From assembly GCF_011516825.1 (NCBI RefSeq), contig NZ_WOTA01000001.1, positions 124,001 to 188,000 of the forward strand: a stretch of DNA of 64,000 bases, in the 5' to 3' direction. Positions 8,647 to 17,327 of this stretch are shown here, one piece after another. Both the position numbers and the translations under genes were made by a program. The notes under the pieces were generated by a model that did no database searches, was not told the DNA's origin, and worked only from the letters and a program-made list of their open reading frames with translations. Origin of the DNA: Acetobacter oeni (lineage in GTDB: Bacteria; Pseudomonadota; Alphaproteobacteria; Acetobacterales; Acetobacteraceae). Every line of letters begins with the position of its first letter. The stretch's first letter is position 1.

Positions 8647-9174
8647 TTATTTATGCCGCCGACGCGTGGTTGTGGCAGTGCTTTTGGTCGCTGCCGGCTT
8701 TGCAGGCTCTGCGACGGCAGGCTTCGGCATCACAACACCGGTTGCATCCACGGTTGCGTTGACTGTCAGGCGATCACGCTTCTGTCCCGGTCCATGAATG
8801 AGCGTCGCCGTAAACGTATCCGGCCCCGCGTAACCCATCGAAGGTGTGTAAGAAACCTGCACCTTGCCATTCAGAATATAGAGAAAGGCCTTTCCGTGCT
8901 CAGGCGCCGGCGAGACGCCAAAAGACGCATAGGTGCCGCCTTCCGGAGGGGCGATACTGAGCAGACACCGGCCATCATCACTGCGGACAGTCATGGAGCT
9001 CACCAGATCGCCTGTCGGTCCGGGCTGGGGTTTTGAGACCTGACAGACGGCAGATGTTCTGACGCTGCCGAAAGGATCCGGATCACCGACAACACCTGTC
9101 TGCAGCGGACCATGGTTGCACCCCGTCAGAAGACCGGCAGTAAGAACCGGCATGACCAAAACTCGCAATCGCAC
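8647..9174 (-). CDS. Putative lipoprotein of unknown function
   Basis: A predicted outer-envelope lipoprotein of 175 residues. The GTG at 9174 is chosen because GGAG lies 8 nt upstream; an in-frame TTG at 9189 and an ATG at 9153 are also possible. The signal peptide ends in the lipobox LLTGC. The mature part has three cysteines in all and a segment VSYTPSMGYAGPDTFTATL that resembles the last strands of Ig-like/cadherin-like repeats (YTP..G..G.D.F). The C terminus is an Ala/Lys/Thr-rich tail ending RRRHK. No enzyme motif is visible. Confidence 0.7.
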   Translation of the reverse strand: MRLRVLVMPVLTAGLLTGCNHGPLQTGVVGDPDPFGSVRTSAVCQVSKPQPGPTGDLVSSMTVRSDDGRCLLSIAPPEGGTYASFGVSPAPEHGKAFLYILNGKVQVSYTPSMGYAGPDTFTATLIHGPGQKRDRLTVNATVDATGVVMPKPAVAEPAKPAATKSTATTTRRRHK

Positions 9175-9521
9175 GCAAAGGCTCCGCAATTCTGTTGAGT
9201 AAACAAATCATTGATCCGGTGACGAGTCGCCACGAATCAGGATGTCACAGGCTCTAGAGCAACATGCCTGCGGTTGGAAGGCCGCCAGCGGGAATGAATG
9301 CCAGCCAGGTAATTCGATTCGGCGTGAAAGACAGGAAACGGCCCCGGAATACCTGCCGTGATCATGACATGACAGGCATGTCCCCTGTTCGGCGACAGAG
9401 ATTTATGTTTCATATCCAAGCCATAGCGGAGCTGGTTAACAAACAGGTTTCAAAAAAAATCTCGCCACCGCGACCTGCGCAGGCATATGACCTGCAAGAA
9501 CCTTTTTTGGAGAGACTTTTC
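9175..9521. other. Intergenic region with no recognisable gene
   Basis: About 347 bp between two divergent exported-protein genes, so promoters for both are expected here. An in-frame extension of the downstream gene back to 9264 is open but has no signal peptide or SD. I see no RNA gene or convincing repeat beyond a small CCTGCGCAGG palindrome near 9474. Confidence 0.5.
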
Positions 9522-10043
9522 ATGTCCTCGGCTTTCTCTCGTTTTGCTGTTGCCGGCATCCTGTTCGCTGGCCTGTCCTGCAGCACGCTGGCCTCCGCCG
9601 CGAGTTGCGGAAGCTCACCGGCTCGCGAAGCATTCGATATTCAGGGGCTGAAAAGCGAACTTATGGTAACGGCCCTGTCGTGCAAGGCGCAGGACCGCTA
9701 CAATGATTTTGTCGCAAAATTTCGCAGCAGTCTTCTGACAGGCGAACAGCGGCTGAACACGTATTTCAAGACCACCTACGGCAAAAGCGCTCAGCGCGAG
9801 CATGATGATTATATCACGCAGCTTGCCAATGTTCAGTCTGAGCGCGGCATCCAGTCGGGCACGATTTTCTGTCTTCAGCGTCTTGGTATGTTTGACGAAG
9901 TCGCGGCTCTGGATGACGACCACGATCTTTCGAAATACGCTCAGGCAAAGGACATCATGCAGCCGGCAACTTTCGAGATCTGCGAAGCCCCGTCGGCTAA
10001 AACGAGCCCTGCCAGACGGCGCAGCCGCACAAAGCGCGCCTGA
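9522..10043 (+). CDS. Exported cysteine-containing protein of unknown function
   Basis: A 173-residue secreted protein. The ATG at 9522 follows GGAGAGAC and opens a clear Sec signal peptide (FAVAGILFAGLSCSTLASAA). The mature part is largely helical and charged. It has four cysteines (ASCGS, ALSCKA, IFCLQ, FEICEA), enough for two disulfides, and a basic tail (PARRRSRTKRA). I recognise no named domain. It lies upstream of parE on the same strand but is separated from it by about 80 bp. Confidence 0.75.
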   Translation: MSSAFSRFAVAGILFAGLSCSTLASAASCGSSPAREAFDIQGLKSELMVTALSCKAQDRYNDFVAKFRSSLLTGEQRLNTYFKTTYGKSAQREHDDYITQLANVQSERGIQSGTIFCLQRLGMFDEVAALDDDHDLSKYAQAKDIMQPATFEICEAPSAKTSPARRRSRTKRA

Positions 10044-10101
10044 AGAGCCGCCGGATGGCTGAAGACAAGAGGTATGGAAAACCCTTCTTGACGAATTCCT
10101 C

Positions 10102-10124
10102 ATGCCGGGAGAGAGACCCGGCAT
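10102..10124 (+). promoter_or_regulatory. Hairpin overlapping the parE ribosome-binding site and start codon
   Basis: A perfect 8-bp inverted repeat, ATGCCGGG ... CCCGGCAT, with loop AGAGAGA. The purine-rich loop is the probable Shine-Dalgarno sequence, and the last two bases of the right arm are the first two of the chosen ATG (10123). The structure could modulate parE translation. Confidence 0.45.
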
Positions 10125-12150
10125 GAGCGATCTCTTTTCGACAGACGGGGCCTCCCCGAAACAGCCTGAACGCAAAGAGCCGCAAGGCGCGTCCGCTTTG
10201 CCTGAAAGTGGCGCTTACGATGCCAGCGCCATTGAGGTTCTGGAGGGGCTTGAACCTGTCAGACGCCGTCCCGGAATGTATATCGGGGGGACGGATGAGT
10301 CAGCCCTTCATCATCTGGCCGCTGAAATTCTCGATAACTCGATGGACGAGGCTGTCGCTGGCCACGCGTCAACAATCGACGTTACCCTTGAGCGCGACAA
10401 CTGGCTGACAGTTCGGGATAACGGGCGCGGAATTCCCGTTGATCCGCATCCCCGTTTCCCCGACCGCTCCGCGCTGGAAGTCATTCTCACGACATTGCAC
10501 GCGGGCGGAAAATTTTCGGGTAAATCCTACGCCACGTCCGGTGGCCTGCATGGCGTAGGCTCATCCGTCGTGAACGCTCTGACCTCCGCTTTCGAAGTTG
10601 AAGTCGCCCGCGATCGCGTGCTGTGGCGTCAGAACTACGCGCGGGGAATCCCGCTCGGCCCGGTAGAGCGGGCAGGCGCCGCGCCAAACCGTCGTGGCAC
10701 CCGGATCCGTTTTCATCCGGATCCTGAAATTTTCGGTACCCACGTATTTCAGCCGGCGCGTCTTTACCGTCTTTGCCGGTCGAAAGCATTTCTTTTTCGG
10801 GGCGTAACCATCAAATGGGCATGTGACCCGTCACTCATTCGTGCCGGAGACTCAACGCCGGGCGAGGCTGTCCTCCATTTTCCGGGCGGCCTGGCCGACA
10901 GCCTGTCGGATGAACTTGGCGCGGATGCACCTCTCCTCACGCCGCTATGGGCCGGAGAAGCCGACCTGCCAGAGGTGAGTGGTCATGCCACCGGCCGGGT
11001 CGAATGGGCCATTGCCTTCCTTGAATCCGGTAATTCCAGCTTTCTCTCGTTCTGTAATACGATTCCGACCTCACAAGGCGGCACGCATGAGGCCGGCTGC
11101 CGCGCGGCACTTCTGAAAGGTCTGCGCGCCTGGGGTGAACAACGGTCAAATAAACGGGCCGGTATTGTCACGGCGGAAGATATTCTGGGGGCCGTCGCGG
11201 CGCAGTTGTCCCTGTTTATTTGCGACCCGCAGTTCCAGGGGCAGACAAAGGAAAAACTGACCAGTTCCGATGCCTCGAAACTTGTAGAAACCGCACTCAG
11301 GGATCGCTTCGAGCACTGGCTGTCCGGCAATCCCGCCCAAGCGGATGCCCTTCTGGCCTTTGTGATAGAGCGCGCGGAAGATCGGGTGCGCCGCCGGGAG
11401 CAGAAAGAAACCCCACGTAAGAGCGCAACGCGCAGACTGCGCCTGCCTGGCAAACTCACCGACTGCACACGGGAAAAAGCATCCGAGACTGAAATCTTTC
11501 TGGTCGAAGGCGATTCGGCCGGCGGCTCGGCCAAGCAGGCCCGAAACCGGGAGACACAGGCTGTTCTGCCACTCAGAGGTAAAATTCTGAATGTCGCCAG
11601 CGCATCGACCGAGAAACTGCGGGCCAATCAGGAACTTCGCGATCTGGTCGAAGCTCTCGGCTGCGGGATCGGGGACCGTTTCGATCTGACAAAGCTCCGC
11701 TACGGTCGCGTCATCATCATGACCGATGCTGATGTGGACGGGGCGCATATAGCGTCCCTCCTGATGACATTTTTCTTTCGTGAGCTTCCGGAGTTGATCC
11801 GCAGCGGTCATCTCTATCTCGCCCAGCCTCCGCTTTACCGGCTGACGCAGGGCGCAAAGACCGTCTACGCAATGAATGATGCCGATCGGGAACGAAAGAT
11901 CAGAACGCAGTTCCGGGCCAACGTAAAAGTAGAAGTGTCGCGCTTCAAAGGTCTGGGAGAAATGCCACCTAAAGACCTGAAGGATACGACCATGGACCCC
12001 ACACGGCGCACCCTGCTTCGTGTGGTCGCGAGACCGGAAGATCGCCTGGAAACCCGTGAGCGGGTCGAAAGCCTGATGGGCCGGAAGCCTGAACTTCGCT
12101 ACGCATTCATTCAGGAACACGCGCAGTCAGTCGAACTCCTCGACATTTAG
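10123..12150 (+). CDS. parE: DNA topoisomerase IV subunit B
   Basis: ATPase subunit of topoisomerase IV, which decatenates daughter chromosomes with ParC. The start at 10123 (675 residues) has a purine-rich SD; an upstream in-frame ATG at 10102 has none. The GHKL ATPase domain shows EILDNSMDEA, RDNGRGIPVD and GGLHGVGSSVVNAL. The TOPRIM domain shows EIFLVEGDSAGGSA, PLRGKILNV and DADVDGAHI. The C terminus carries KGLGEMPPKDLKDTTMDP. The length fits ParE rather than the roughly 800-residue GyrB. The next gene is convergent. Confidence 0.93.
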   Translation: MSDLFSTDGASPKQPERKEPQGASALPESGAYDASAIEVLEGLEPVRRRPGMYIGGTDESALHHLAAEILDNSMDEAVAGHASTIDVTLERDNWLTVRDNGRGIPVDPHPRFPDRSALEVILTTLHAGGKFSGKSYATSGGLHGVGSSVVNALTSAFEVEVARDRVLWRQNYARGIPLGPVERAGAAPNRRGTRIRFHPDPEIFGTHVFQPARLYRLCRSKAFLFRGVTIKWACDPSLIRAGDSTPGEAVLHFPGGLADSLSDELGADAPLLTPLWAGEADLPEVSGHATGRVEWAIAFLESGNSSFLSFCNTIPTSQGGTHEAGCRAALLKGLRAWGEQRSNKRAGIVTAEDILGAVAAQLSLFICDPQFQGQTKEKLTSSDASKLVETALRDRFEHWLSGNPAQADALLAFVIERAEDRVRRREQKETPRKSATRRLRLPGKLTDCTREKASETEIFLVEGDSAGGSAKQARNRETQAVLPLRGKILNVASASTEKLRANQELRDLVEALGCGIGDRFDLTKLRYGRVIIMTDADVDGAHIASLLMTFFFRELPELIRSGHLYLAQPPLYRLTQGAKTVYAMNDADRERKIRTQFRANVKVEVSRFKGLGEMPPKDLKDTTMDPTRRTLLRVVARPEDRLETRERVESLMGRKPELRYAFIQEHAQSVELLDI

Positions 12151-12181
12151 AATCAGACCGGCAGTGATGCCCTGGCCGCCT

Positions 12182-13624
12182 TCAGGATTGAACCTGCCTG
12201 TGCTCAGAAGCGAAAGACCTGAGAGCAAACCTGATCCGGCTGACCGGACCTGACCAGTCAAGCGGCCGATCCTGCTGATAAATCGTCACTGAACTGTACC
12301 ACGGCGAATCTGTGCGGCGTGCAAGCCATCTCCAGCACTGGTCATAGCGTGACAGCAGCCAGAGCGGCTTTCCAAGCCCGGCCGCCACATGCGCCGTTGA
12401 CGTATCCACCGCAATTACAAGATCAAGGTTACTGATCAACGCGGCAGTATCACCGAAATCATGCAGATCAGCCGTATGATCAATCAGTTTCATTCCCGCA
12501 GGGGGATTCTTCGCCTGGTCTGCCTTTGAACCGATCTGAAGCGAGTAAAACAGGGCATCCGGCGCCGCGACGGCCAGCGGCGCCAGCGTCTTCAGATCTG
12601 CTGAACGTCTTTTATCCGCAATTTCTGCTTCACGAATCTCAGCATGCGGCGCTCCGGCCCAGACAAGACCAATGCGAAGCGGTCGTGGAATGACACTGTC
12701 TGCCTCCGCATCCTTTGAAAGCCGGCCTGCCCAGAATGCGACTTTTTCCGGGTCGGCAGTCAGAAATCCTTTCGAAGCCGGTATCGTATCTAGGGTAATC
12801 CCGAGCGCGAGTGGCAGGCTGAGGACAGGACATTGCAGGTCATGAGGCGGGGGAGGCGTGTCCTCAGTGACAAACTCCTGATCCGGAAAAGAAGCCGTAA
12901 GCAGGCTGAGCAGTTCTCGCCTGATCCTCACGATGACCCGACCGCTACGGGAGGCCGCCAGTGGAATGAAGCGGGAGAACTGAATCATGTCTCCAAATCC
13001 GCCTTCGGTGTGAATCAGAAGCGTTTTCCCCGCGAGAGGCTCCCCCGTCCATAAAGGCGCGGTCATCCCGTGATGACGGGTCGTGCGTGTCTTCCAGCGC
13101 CACTCATATTCTGCAAAACCATTTCGATAATCCCCGCCGGACAACAATGAAATAGCGTTGTTCGTCCTGTTTTCAGGGTTATCGGGCGCCAGGCGGACGG
13201 CCACCCTGTGAAATTTCAGCGCCGCGTCGTGGTCACCCCGCCGGTCAAGGGCAACCCCCAGATTGCTTAAAGCGAGCGGATGCGAGGAATTACGGCGTAA
13301 ACAATTCGAATATGCGGTGACGGCATCATCATAACGCTGAAGCTCCTGAAGTACATTGCCCAGGTTGCTCCATGCGTCCGCAAGATCGGGCGCCAGTGTG
13401 ACGGCGCGTACCAGTAAATTATAGGATTCCTGAAAGTCACCCTGCGCACATAAAAGACCGCCGTAATTACTCAGCGTGCGTGCGTCATCGGGATTTCCGG
13501 CTAATGCCTTGCGGTAAACAAGTGCCGCTTCGCCCAGCCTGCCAGCCAGCTGAAGTGTCTCGCCACTTTCCGCGGGGGCTGGAGTATCGGTGGTGCGGGC
13601 GGGCAGGGGAGACATCGTGGACAT
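12182..13624 (-). CDS. TPR protein with glycosyltransferase-9/41-like C-terminal domain
   Basis: A 480-residue two-part protein. The N-terminal half (about residues 20-165) holds four tetratricopeptide repeats, for example LAPDLADAWSNLGNVLQELQ. A short link (YEWRWKTR, typical of this family) leads to a GT-B-like domain (residues 190-460) with LLIHTEGGFGDMIQFSRF, RIGLVWAG and LVIAVDTSTAHVAAGLGKPLWLL. The VDTSTAHVAAALGKP motif is shared with ADP-heptose transferase-like and SPINDLY-like proteins. It may glycosylate proteins or surface polymers; the acceptor is unknown. The gene is convergent with parE. Confidence 0.85.
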   Translation of the reverse strand: MSTMSPLPARTTDTPAPAESGETLQLAGRLGEAALVYRKALAGNPDDARTLSNYGGLLCAQGDFQESYNLLVRAVTLAPDLADAWSNLGNVLQELQRYDDAVTAYSNCLRRNSSHPLALSNLGVALDRRGDHDAALKFHRVAVRLAPDNPENRTNNAISLLSGGDYRNGFAEYEWRWKTRTTRHHGMTAPLWTGEPLAGKTLLIHTEGGFGDMIQFSRFIPLAASRSGRVIVRIRRELLSLLTASFPDQEFVTEDTPPPPHDLQCPVLSLPLALGITLDTIPASKGFLTADPEKVAFWAGRLSKDAEADSVIPRPLRIGLVWAGAPHAEIREAEIADKRRSADLKTLAPLAVAAPDALFYSLQIGSKADQAKNPPAGMKLIDHTADLHDFGDTAALISNLDLVIAVDTSTAHVAAGLGKPLWLLSRYDQCWRWLARRTDSPWYSSVTIYQQDRPLDWSGPVSRIRFALRSFASEHRQVQS

Positions 13625-13819
13625 TTCAGGAGTATCCTGAGTCCGGCTTAAAAATTAGTGAGCGCAGACCGGAGTCACTGTGTGACTGTTTTACGCTTAT
13701 CAAACCTCAGCGATACGTCCGGACTCCGGGAACCACGCCTGTAACGAATACGAAACCTTGGCAGCGCCGGACACGTGTGCATCATGGGACAACAATGTCC
13801 AACCGGAGTACATCCCGTC

Positions 13820-14443
13820 ATGCTTCAGATTTCGCCGCGTTCCCGCTGTTTCAGCCTGCGTCACCTGGCTGTCGGTTTCGGCCTTATTATGTCCGGGGCA
13901 GCAATGATTATCGTAGCTCCGGCCAATGTGGCGCAGGCTGCGGCGCCTCCCGGCGCGGATGAACCTCTGACACTCAGCGCGCTCCATATCGAAGGAAATA
14001 AACAGGTTGCCACACCTGATATTATGAGCGTCGTGCCGTTTCACGTTGGTGATACCGTCACGCAGAATCAGATCAGCAAAGGGCTGGACGCAGTCCAGCA
14101 ACTCTACAAATCGAAAAATGTCGGCGGCTCTTTCGGCGGCGGGATGAAGTTCATCGGTAAAAAAGTGGAAGTAACCTGGAACATCACCGAGCAGCAGCCA
14201 CTTGGCGGGCCTGTTGTTGATGGCGTTGTTTTCTCGGGCAATTCGAAAATTTCGGCTGATGCACTGACGGCGGTCACAAAACTGCGCCCGGGTTCGCCAG
14301 TCTCCAATGAGGCCGTTCAGGCAGACCAGAAAGCGATTACCGATCTTTATAAAAGCAAAAACATCAGCGCGTCCGTGGGCATGACCCCAAGTTCGCCCAC
14401 CCCGAATCATTTCCTGGTGACATGGACGATCGTCGAGAAATAA
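13820..14443 (+). CDS. Exported protein made of two POTRA-like repeats
   Basis: About 207 residues from the ATG at 13820, the last start before the signal peptide (LAVGFGLIMSGAAMIIVAPANVAQA). In-frame starts at 13775 and 13784 would only lengthen the N terminus. The mature protein is two similar halves. Each opens with a strand of the type LSALHIEGNKQV / VDGVVFSGNSKI and continues with P..GD/G....N...I..DLY/QLYKSKNV/I and a final strand ending in TWNI/TWTIVE. This is the POTRA pattern of BamA, TamA and FtsQ, but no barrel follows. It is probably a periplasmic adaptor; its partner is unknown. It is convergent with folE. Confidence 0.7.
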   Translation: MLQISPRSRCFSLRHLAVGFGLIMSGAAMIIVAPANVAQAAAPPGADEPLTLSALHIEGNKQVATPDIMSVVPFHVGDTVTQNQISKGLDAVQQLYKSKNVGGSFGGGMKFIGKKVEVTWNITEQQPLGGPVVDGVVFSGNSKISADALTAVTKLRPGSPVSNEAVQADQKAITDLYKSKNISASVGMTPSSPTPNHFLVTWTIVEK

Positions 14444-14499
14444 GCGCCGCACCCGGGACTTCCAGACGCGTTCAGCGCCCGGAAGTCTGATGCCTGCGG

Positions 14500-15132
14500 T
14501 CAGGCTGACAGTTCGCCAATCGTCGGACGATTGAGCATCGCCATCAGTTCTCTCCGCGTGTCGGAATTTTCGCGGAACACACCAAGCATACGACTCGTTA
14601 CCATCGATACGCCCGGACGGTGTACGCCGCGCGTGGTCATGCACTGATGCCCGGCTTCCAGAATGACAGCCGTTCCGTAAGGCTCAAGAATCGAGTCAAT
14701 CGTATTGGCGATCTGCGCCGTCAGACGCTCCTGAATTTGAAAACGTCGCGCGTAGGCATCGACGACACGCGCCAGTTTCGAAATCCCGACAACCCGGCGA
14801 CGCGGCAGATAGGCGACGTGCGCCCGGCCTATAATCGGCGCCATGTGATGCTCACAATGACTCTCGAAGCGGATGTCACGAAGCAGAACAATCTCGTCGT
14901 AATCTTCAACCTCGGAAAACGTCCGTGCGAGCAGCTCTTCCGGATTAACACTGTAACCTTCGAAAAACTCCTCGTAAGCCCGGGTAACCCGCGACGGCGT
15001 ATCGAGAAGCCCCTCGCGCGCCGGATCTTCACCGCCCCACCGCAACAGAACACGAACAGCCTCTTCGGCCTCTTCCCGTGATGGCCGCGAAACCGGAGCC
15101 AGGGAGTCCATCGGACCGGAGGAATTGCTCAT
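14500..15132 (-). CDS. folE: GTP cyclohydrolase I
   Basis: Converts GTP to 7,8-dihydroneopterin triphosphate, the first step of folate (and possibly queuosine) synthesis. It has 210 residues, close to the family norm. Zinc and catalytic residues are visible: [13 protein letters not shown], then [27 protein letters not shown], and [13 protein letters not shown] with the third zinc-ligand cysteine. It lies downstream of apaG on the same strand but about 80 bp away, so it may have its own promoter. Confidence 0.96.
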   Translation of the reverse strand: MSNSSGPMDSLAPVSRPSREEAEEAVRVLLRWGGEDPAREGLLDTPSRVTRAYEEFFEGYSVNPEELLARTFSEVEDYDEIVLLRDIRFESHCEHHMAPIIGRAHVAYLPRRRVVGISKLARVVDAYARRFQIQERLTAQIANTIDSILEPYGTAVILEAGHQCMTTRGVHRPGVSMVTSRMLGVFRENSDTRRELMAMLNRPTIGELSA

Positions 15133-15214
15133 CAGATGAAGTCTCTTTTTATTTACAGGTTAAAACGGACATGCCGTCATCAGTCACATCCGGTGCCGGA
15201 TGAAGCCGGATCGT

Positions 15215-15691
15215 TCAGTGGACAAGTCCGGAATGATAAGGACTGTCGAGACTGAAAGCCGGAATGCGCACGTCAAAAAGACGGCCACTGGCCTCCTCAA
15301 TCATTTTATACAATCCGCGCATAATGCCGCTCGGCGTATCAAGAGAAGCCCCGGAGGTATATTCAAAGCCGGATCCCGCTTCAATCACCGGCTGTTCGCC
15401 GATGACGCCATCGCCACGGACCCTGTCAACCTGGCCCTGTCCGTCAATGATTTCCCATGACCGCTCAAGCAGCTGCACCGTCCGGTCGCTGTGATTTTCG
15501 ATTCTGATCCGGTAACCCCAGCAGTAATTATGCTCCTCCGGCTGCGACTGATCGTCGAGCCAGAACGAGCGGACAACCACCCGTACGCCTTCCGTCGTCT
15601 CCTCATAAGCCGGAAGCGATGCAATCGCTTCGGAAAGCGCGGCTTCCGGGTCTGTGAAAAGCTTAGGCGGCAGTGGCGGCCTGGAGGACAT
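15215..15691 (-). CDS. apaG: ApaG domain protein
   Basis: A 158-residue ApaG protein. The ATG at 15691 follows GGGGGT; the open frame upstream to 15811 lacks a good RBS. The ApaG fold is clear: VVRSFWLDDQSQPEEHNYCWGYRIRIEN, then LLERSWEIIDGQG, VRGDGVIGEQPVI, FEYTSGASLDTPSG and MRGLYKM. The family is named for Co/Mg phenotypes in enterobacteria. Its biochemical role is not established. It lies 140 bp downstream of metZ in the same direction. Confidence 0.93.
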   Translation of the reverse strand: MSSRPPLPPKLFTDPEAALSEAIASLPAYEETTEGVRVVVRSFWLDDQSQPEEHNYCWGYRIRIENHSDRTVQLLERSWEIIDGQGQVDRVRGDGVIGEQPVIEAGSGFEYTSGASLDTPSGIMRGLYKMIEEASGRLFDVRIPAFSLDSPYHSGLVH

Positions 15692-15831
15692 TGCGGGTTC
15701 TACCCCCTGTAAACTGACTGGAATTAAACACTGATCAGGCCCGAAGACCTGACCTTGGCACATAGCCGTTGAAATAACACACCGGAACAGTTCAGGGACA
15801 GGTCGGTGCAAACGCGCATCGCACCGGATGG

Positions 15832-17064
15832 CTACCCGGCAGCGAAACCCCCGGATTTCAGGGCCGCGACCCCGCGTGCGAGGTCGTCAATGAGATCGGC
15901 CGAGTCCTCAAGCCCGACGGACAGTCTGATCGCACCATCCGAAATCCCCAGACGGGCTCGTTCTTCAGGACCAATCTTCATATGCGTGGTCGTCGCCGGA
16001 TGTGTCGCAAGCGAACGCGCGTCCCCGAGATTATTGGAGATCAGGATCACCTGCAACGCATCCAGAAATGCAAATGCGCCTTTACGACCGCCAGCCACTT
16101 CAAAAGCAACCAGAGAACCAGATCCGCTCATCTGCCGCTTTGCAATCTCATACTGCGGATGGTCAGCCCGCCCGGGATAGCGCACGCTGACAATGCCCGG
16201 CGCCTCAGCCAGCCAGTCGGCAACAGCAGCTGCATTCCGCGTCATCGCATCCACGCGCAGCGGCAAAGTCTCAAGACTCTTGAGCATGACCCACGCATTG
16301 AACGGCGACAGCGCATTCCCGGTGTTGCGCGTGAACGGCAACACGACCTCGTTGATCCATTCCGCCTTGCCGAGGATCGCTCCGCCAAGCACCCGGCCCT
16401 GCCCATCTATGTGCTTGGTACATGAATAAACGACAACATCAGCCCCGAGTTCGAGCGGCTTCTGATACACGGGCGACGCAAACGCATTATCGACAATCAC
16501 GATCGCACCGGCAGCGTGGGCGCGCTCCGAGACAGCCGCAATATCCAGAACATCAAGCATCGGATTGGAAGGGCTCTCGATGAGCACGGCAGCCGTCGGC
16601 TTGCTGAGAGCTTCCCCCCAGGCATCCGGATCGCCGCCATCGACAAAGACCGTTTCAACACCATACTGCGGCAGCAGACTGGCGATGATCCAGTGGCAGG
16701 AGCCAAACAGCGCGCGCGAAGCAACAACGCGGTCACCGGCCCTGACCTGAGCAAGAAGGGCTGACGAAACAGCCCCCATTCCCGTCGCCGTCGCGATACA
16801 GGCTTCCGCACCTTCCAGATCCGCCAGACGACGCTGCAACGCATCAACCGTCGGGTTGCCAAAGCGAGAATACTGGTAATGCACGGCATCGCCGGTAAAT
16901 GTCGCCGCGGCCTGTTCGGCATTGTCATAAACAAAACCGGAGGTGAGAAAGAGCGCCTCACTGGTTTCGCCATACGGTGTGCGCTCAACGCCCGCATGAA
17001 GCAGTCGCGTCGCGGTGCGCCAGCCAGAAGAAGTGTGAGCAGGGTTTTCTGTCTTGTCAGTCAT
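15832..17064 (-). CDS. metZ: O-succinylhomoserine sulfhydrylase
   Basis: PLP enzyme that makes homocysteine directly from O-succinylhomoserine and sulfide, in place of the MetB/MetC route. It has 410 residues. The Cys/Met metabolism PLP family is shown by YSRFGNPTVDALQ, ATATGMGAVSSALL, VDNAFASPVYQKPLELGAD, the cofactor lysine K217 in YSCTKHIDGQGRV, and SNNLGDARSLATHPATTTH. The lack of the motifs of cystathionine-specific enzymes and the alphaproteobacterial context favour MetZ over MetB or MetY. A SAM-II riboswitch lies upstream in the leader, which fixes the pathway assignment. Confidence 0.92.
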   Translation of the reverse strand: MTDKTENPAHTSSGWRTATRLLHAGVERTPYGETSEALFLTSGFVYDNAEQAAATFTGDAVHYQYSRFGNPTVDALQRRLADLEGAEACIATATGMGAVSSALLAQVRAGDRVVASRALFGSCHWIIASLLPQYGVETVFVDGGDPDAWGEALSKPTAAVLIESPSNPMLDVLDIAAVSERAHAAGAIVIVDNAFASPVYQKPLELGADVVVYSCTKHIDGQGRVLGGAILGKAEWINEVVLPFTRNTGNALSPFNAWVMLKSLETLPLRVDAMTRNAAAVADWLAEAPGIVSVRYPGRADHPQYEIAKRQMSGSGSLVAFEVAGGRKGAFAFLDALQVILISNNLGDARSLATHPATTTHMKIGPEERARLGISDGAIRLSVGLEDSADLIDDLARGVAALKSGGFAAG

Positions 17065-17181
17065 CGCGGTCCCGGTTCCGTCCTTAATCCACTGCGCGAA
17101 ACGAACAGGACAAAACGCCCGCTGCCGTCCCGCTCATGGGTCATCGACCGTAGAAACCATGGCACTTCATATCCGTGCCAG

Positions 17182-17240
17182 AGCCTCTTTAGCGCGTTTC
17201 TTTATCCTCGCCGCAAGCCGGCCATACAAATCGCGAGGCC
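17182..17240 (-). ncRNA. SAM-II riboswitch in the metZ leader
   Basis: Read on the - strand, a 6-bp P1 stem (CCUCGC at 17238-17233 with GCGAGG at 17211-17206) encloses the conserved loop elements GAUUUG, GGCCGG and CUUGC. After P1 come GAUAAA and ACGCGCUAAAGAGGCU. GGCC in the loop can pair with GGCU at the 3' end as the pseudoknot. The strings GAUUU, UUGC, GAUAAA and GCUAAA are shared with known SAM-II aptamers. SAM-II senses S-adenosylmethionine and represses methionine genes in alphaproteobacteria. The aptamer ends about 118 nt before the metZ ATG, farther than usual for direct RBS masking. Confidence 0.88.
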
Positions 17241-17266
17241 CCGCGACCAGAGCAGGGAAGAAGAAG

Positions 17267-17296
17267 GTTATCGCGGATGACCGCAGTCTCCGTCAA
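17267..17296 (-). promoter_or_regulatory. Probable metZ promoter
   Basis: TTGACG (17296-17291), an 18-bp spacer and GATAAC (17272-17267) on the - strand. Transcription would start near 17260, just upstream of the SAM-II aptamer. Confidence 0.5.
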
Positions 17297-17327
17297 CCAT
17301 CGCCATAGTATGGCTCCCGTTCCGTCT

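Noticed and set aside
11146-12120. 324-codon open frame on the - strand opposite parE
   Set aside because: Antisense to the conserved TOPRIM half of ParE; no motif.
14457-14487. GACTTCC/GGAAGTC repeat between the POTRA gene and folE, considered as a terminator
   Set aside because: Only 7 bp of stem, a 17-nt loop and no T-run.
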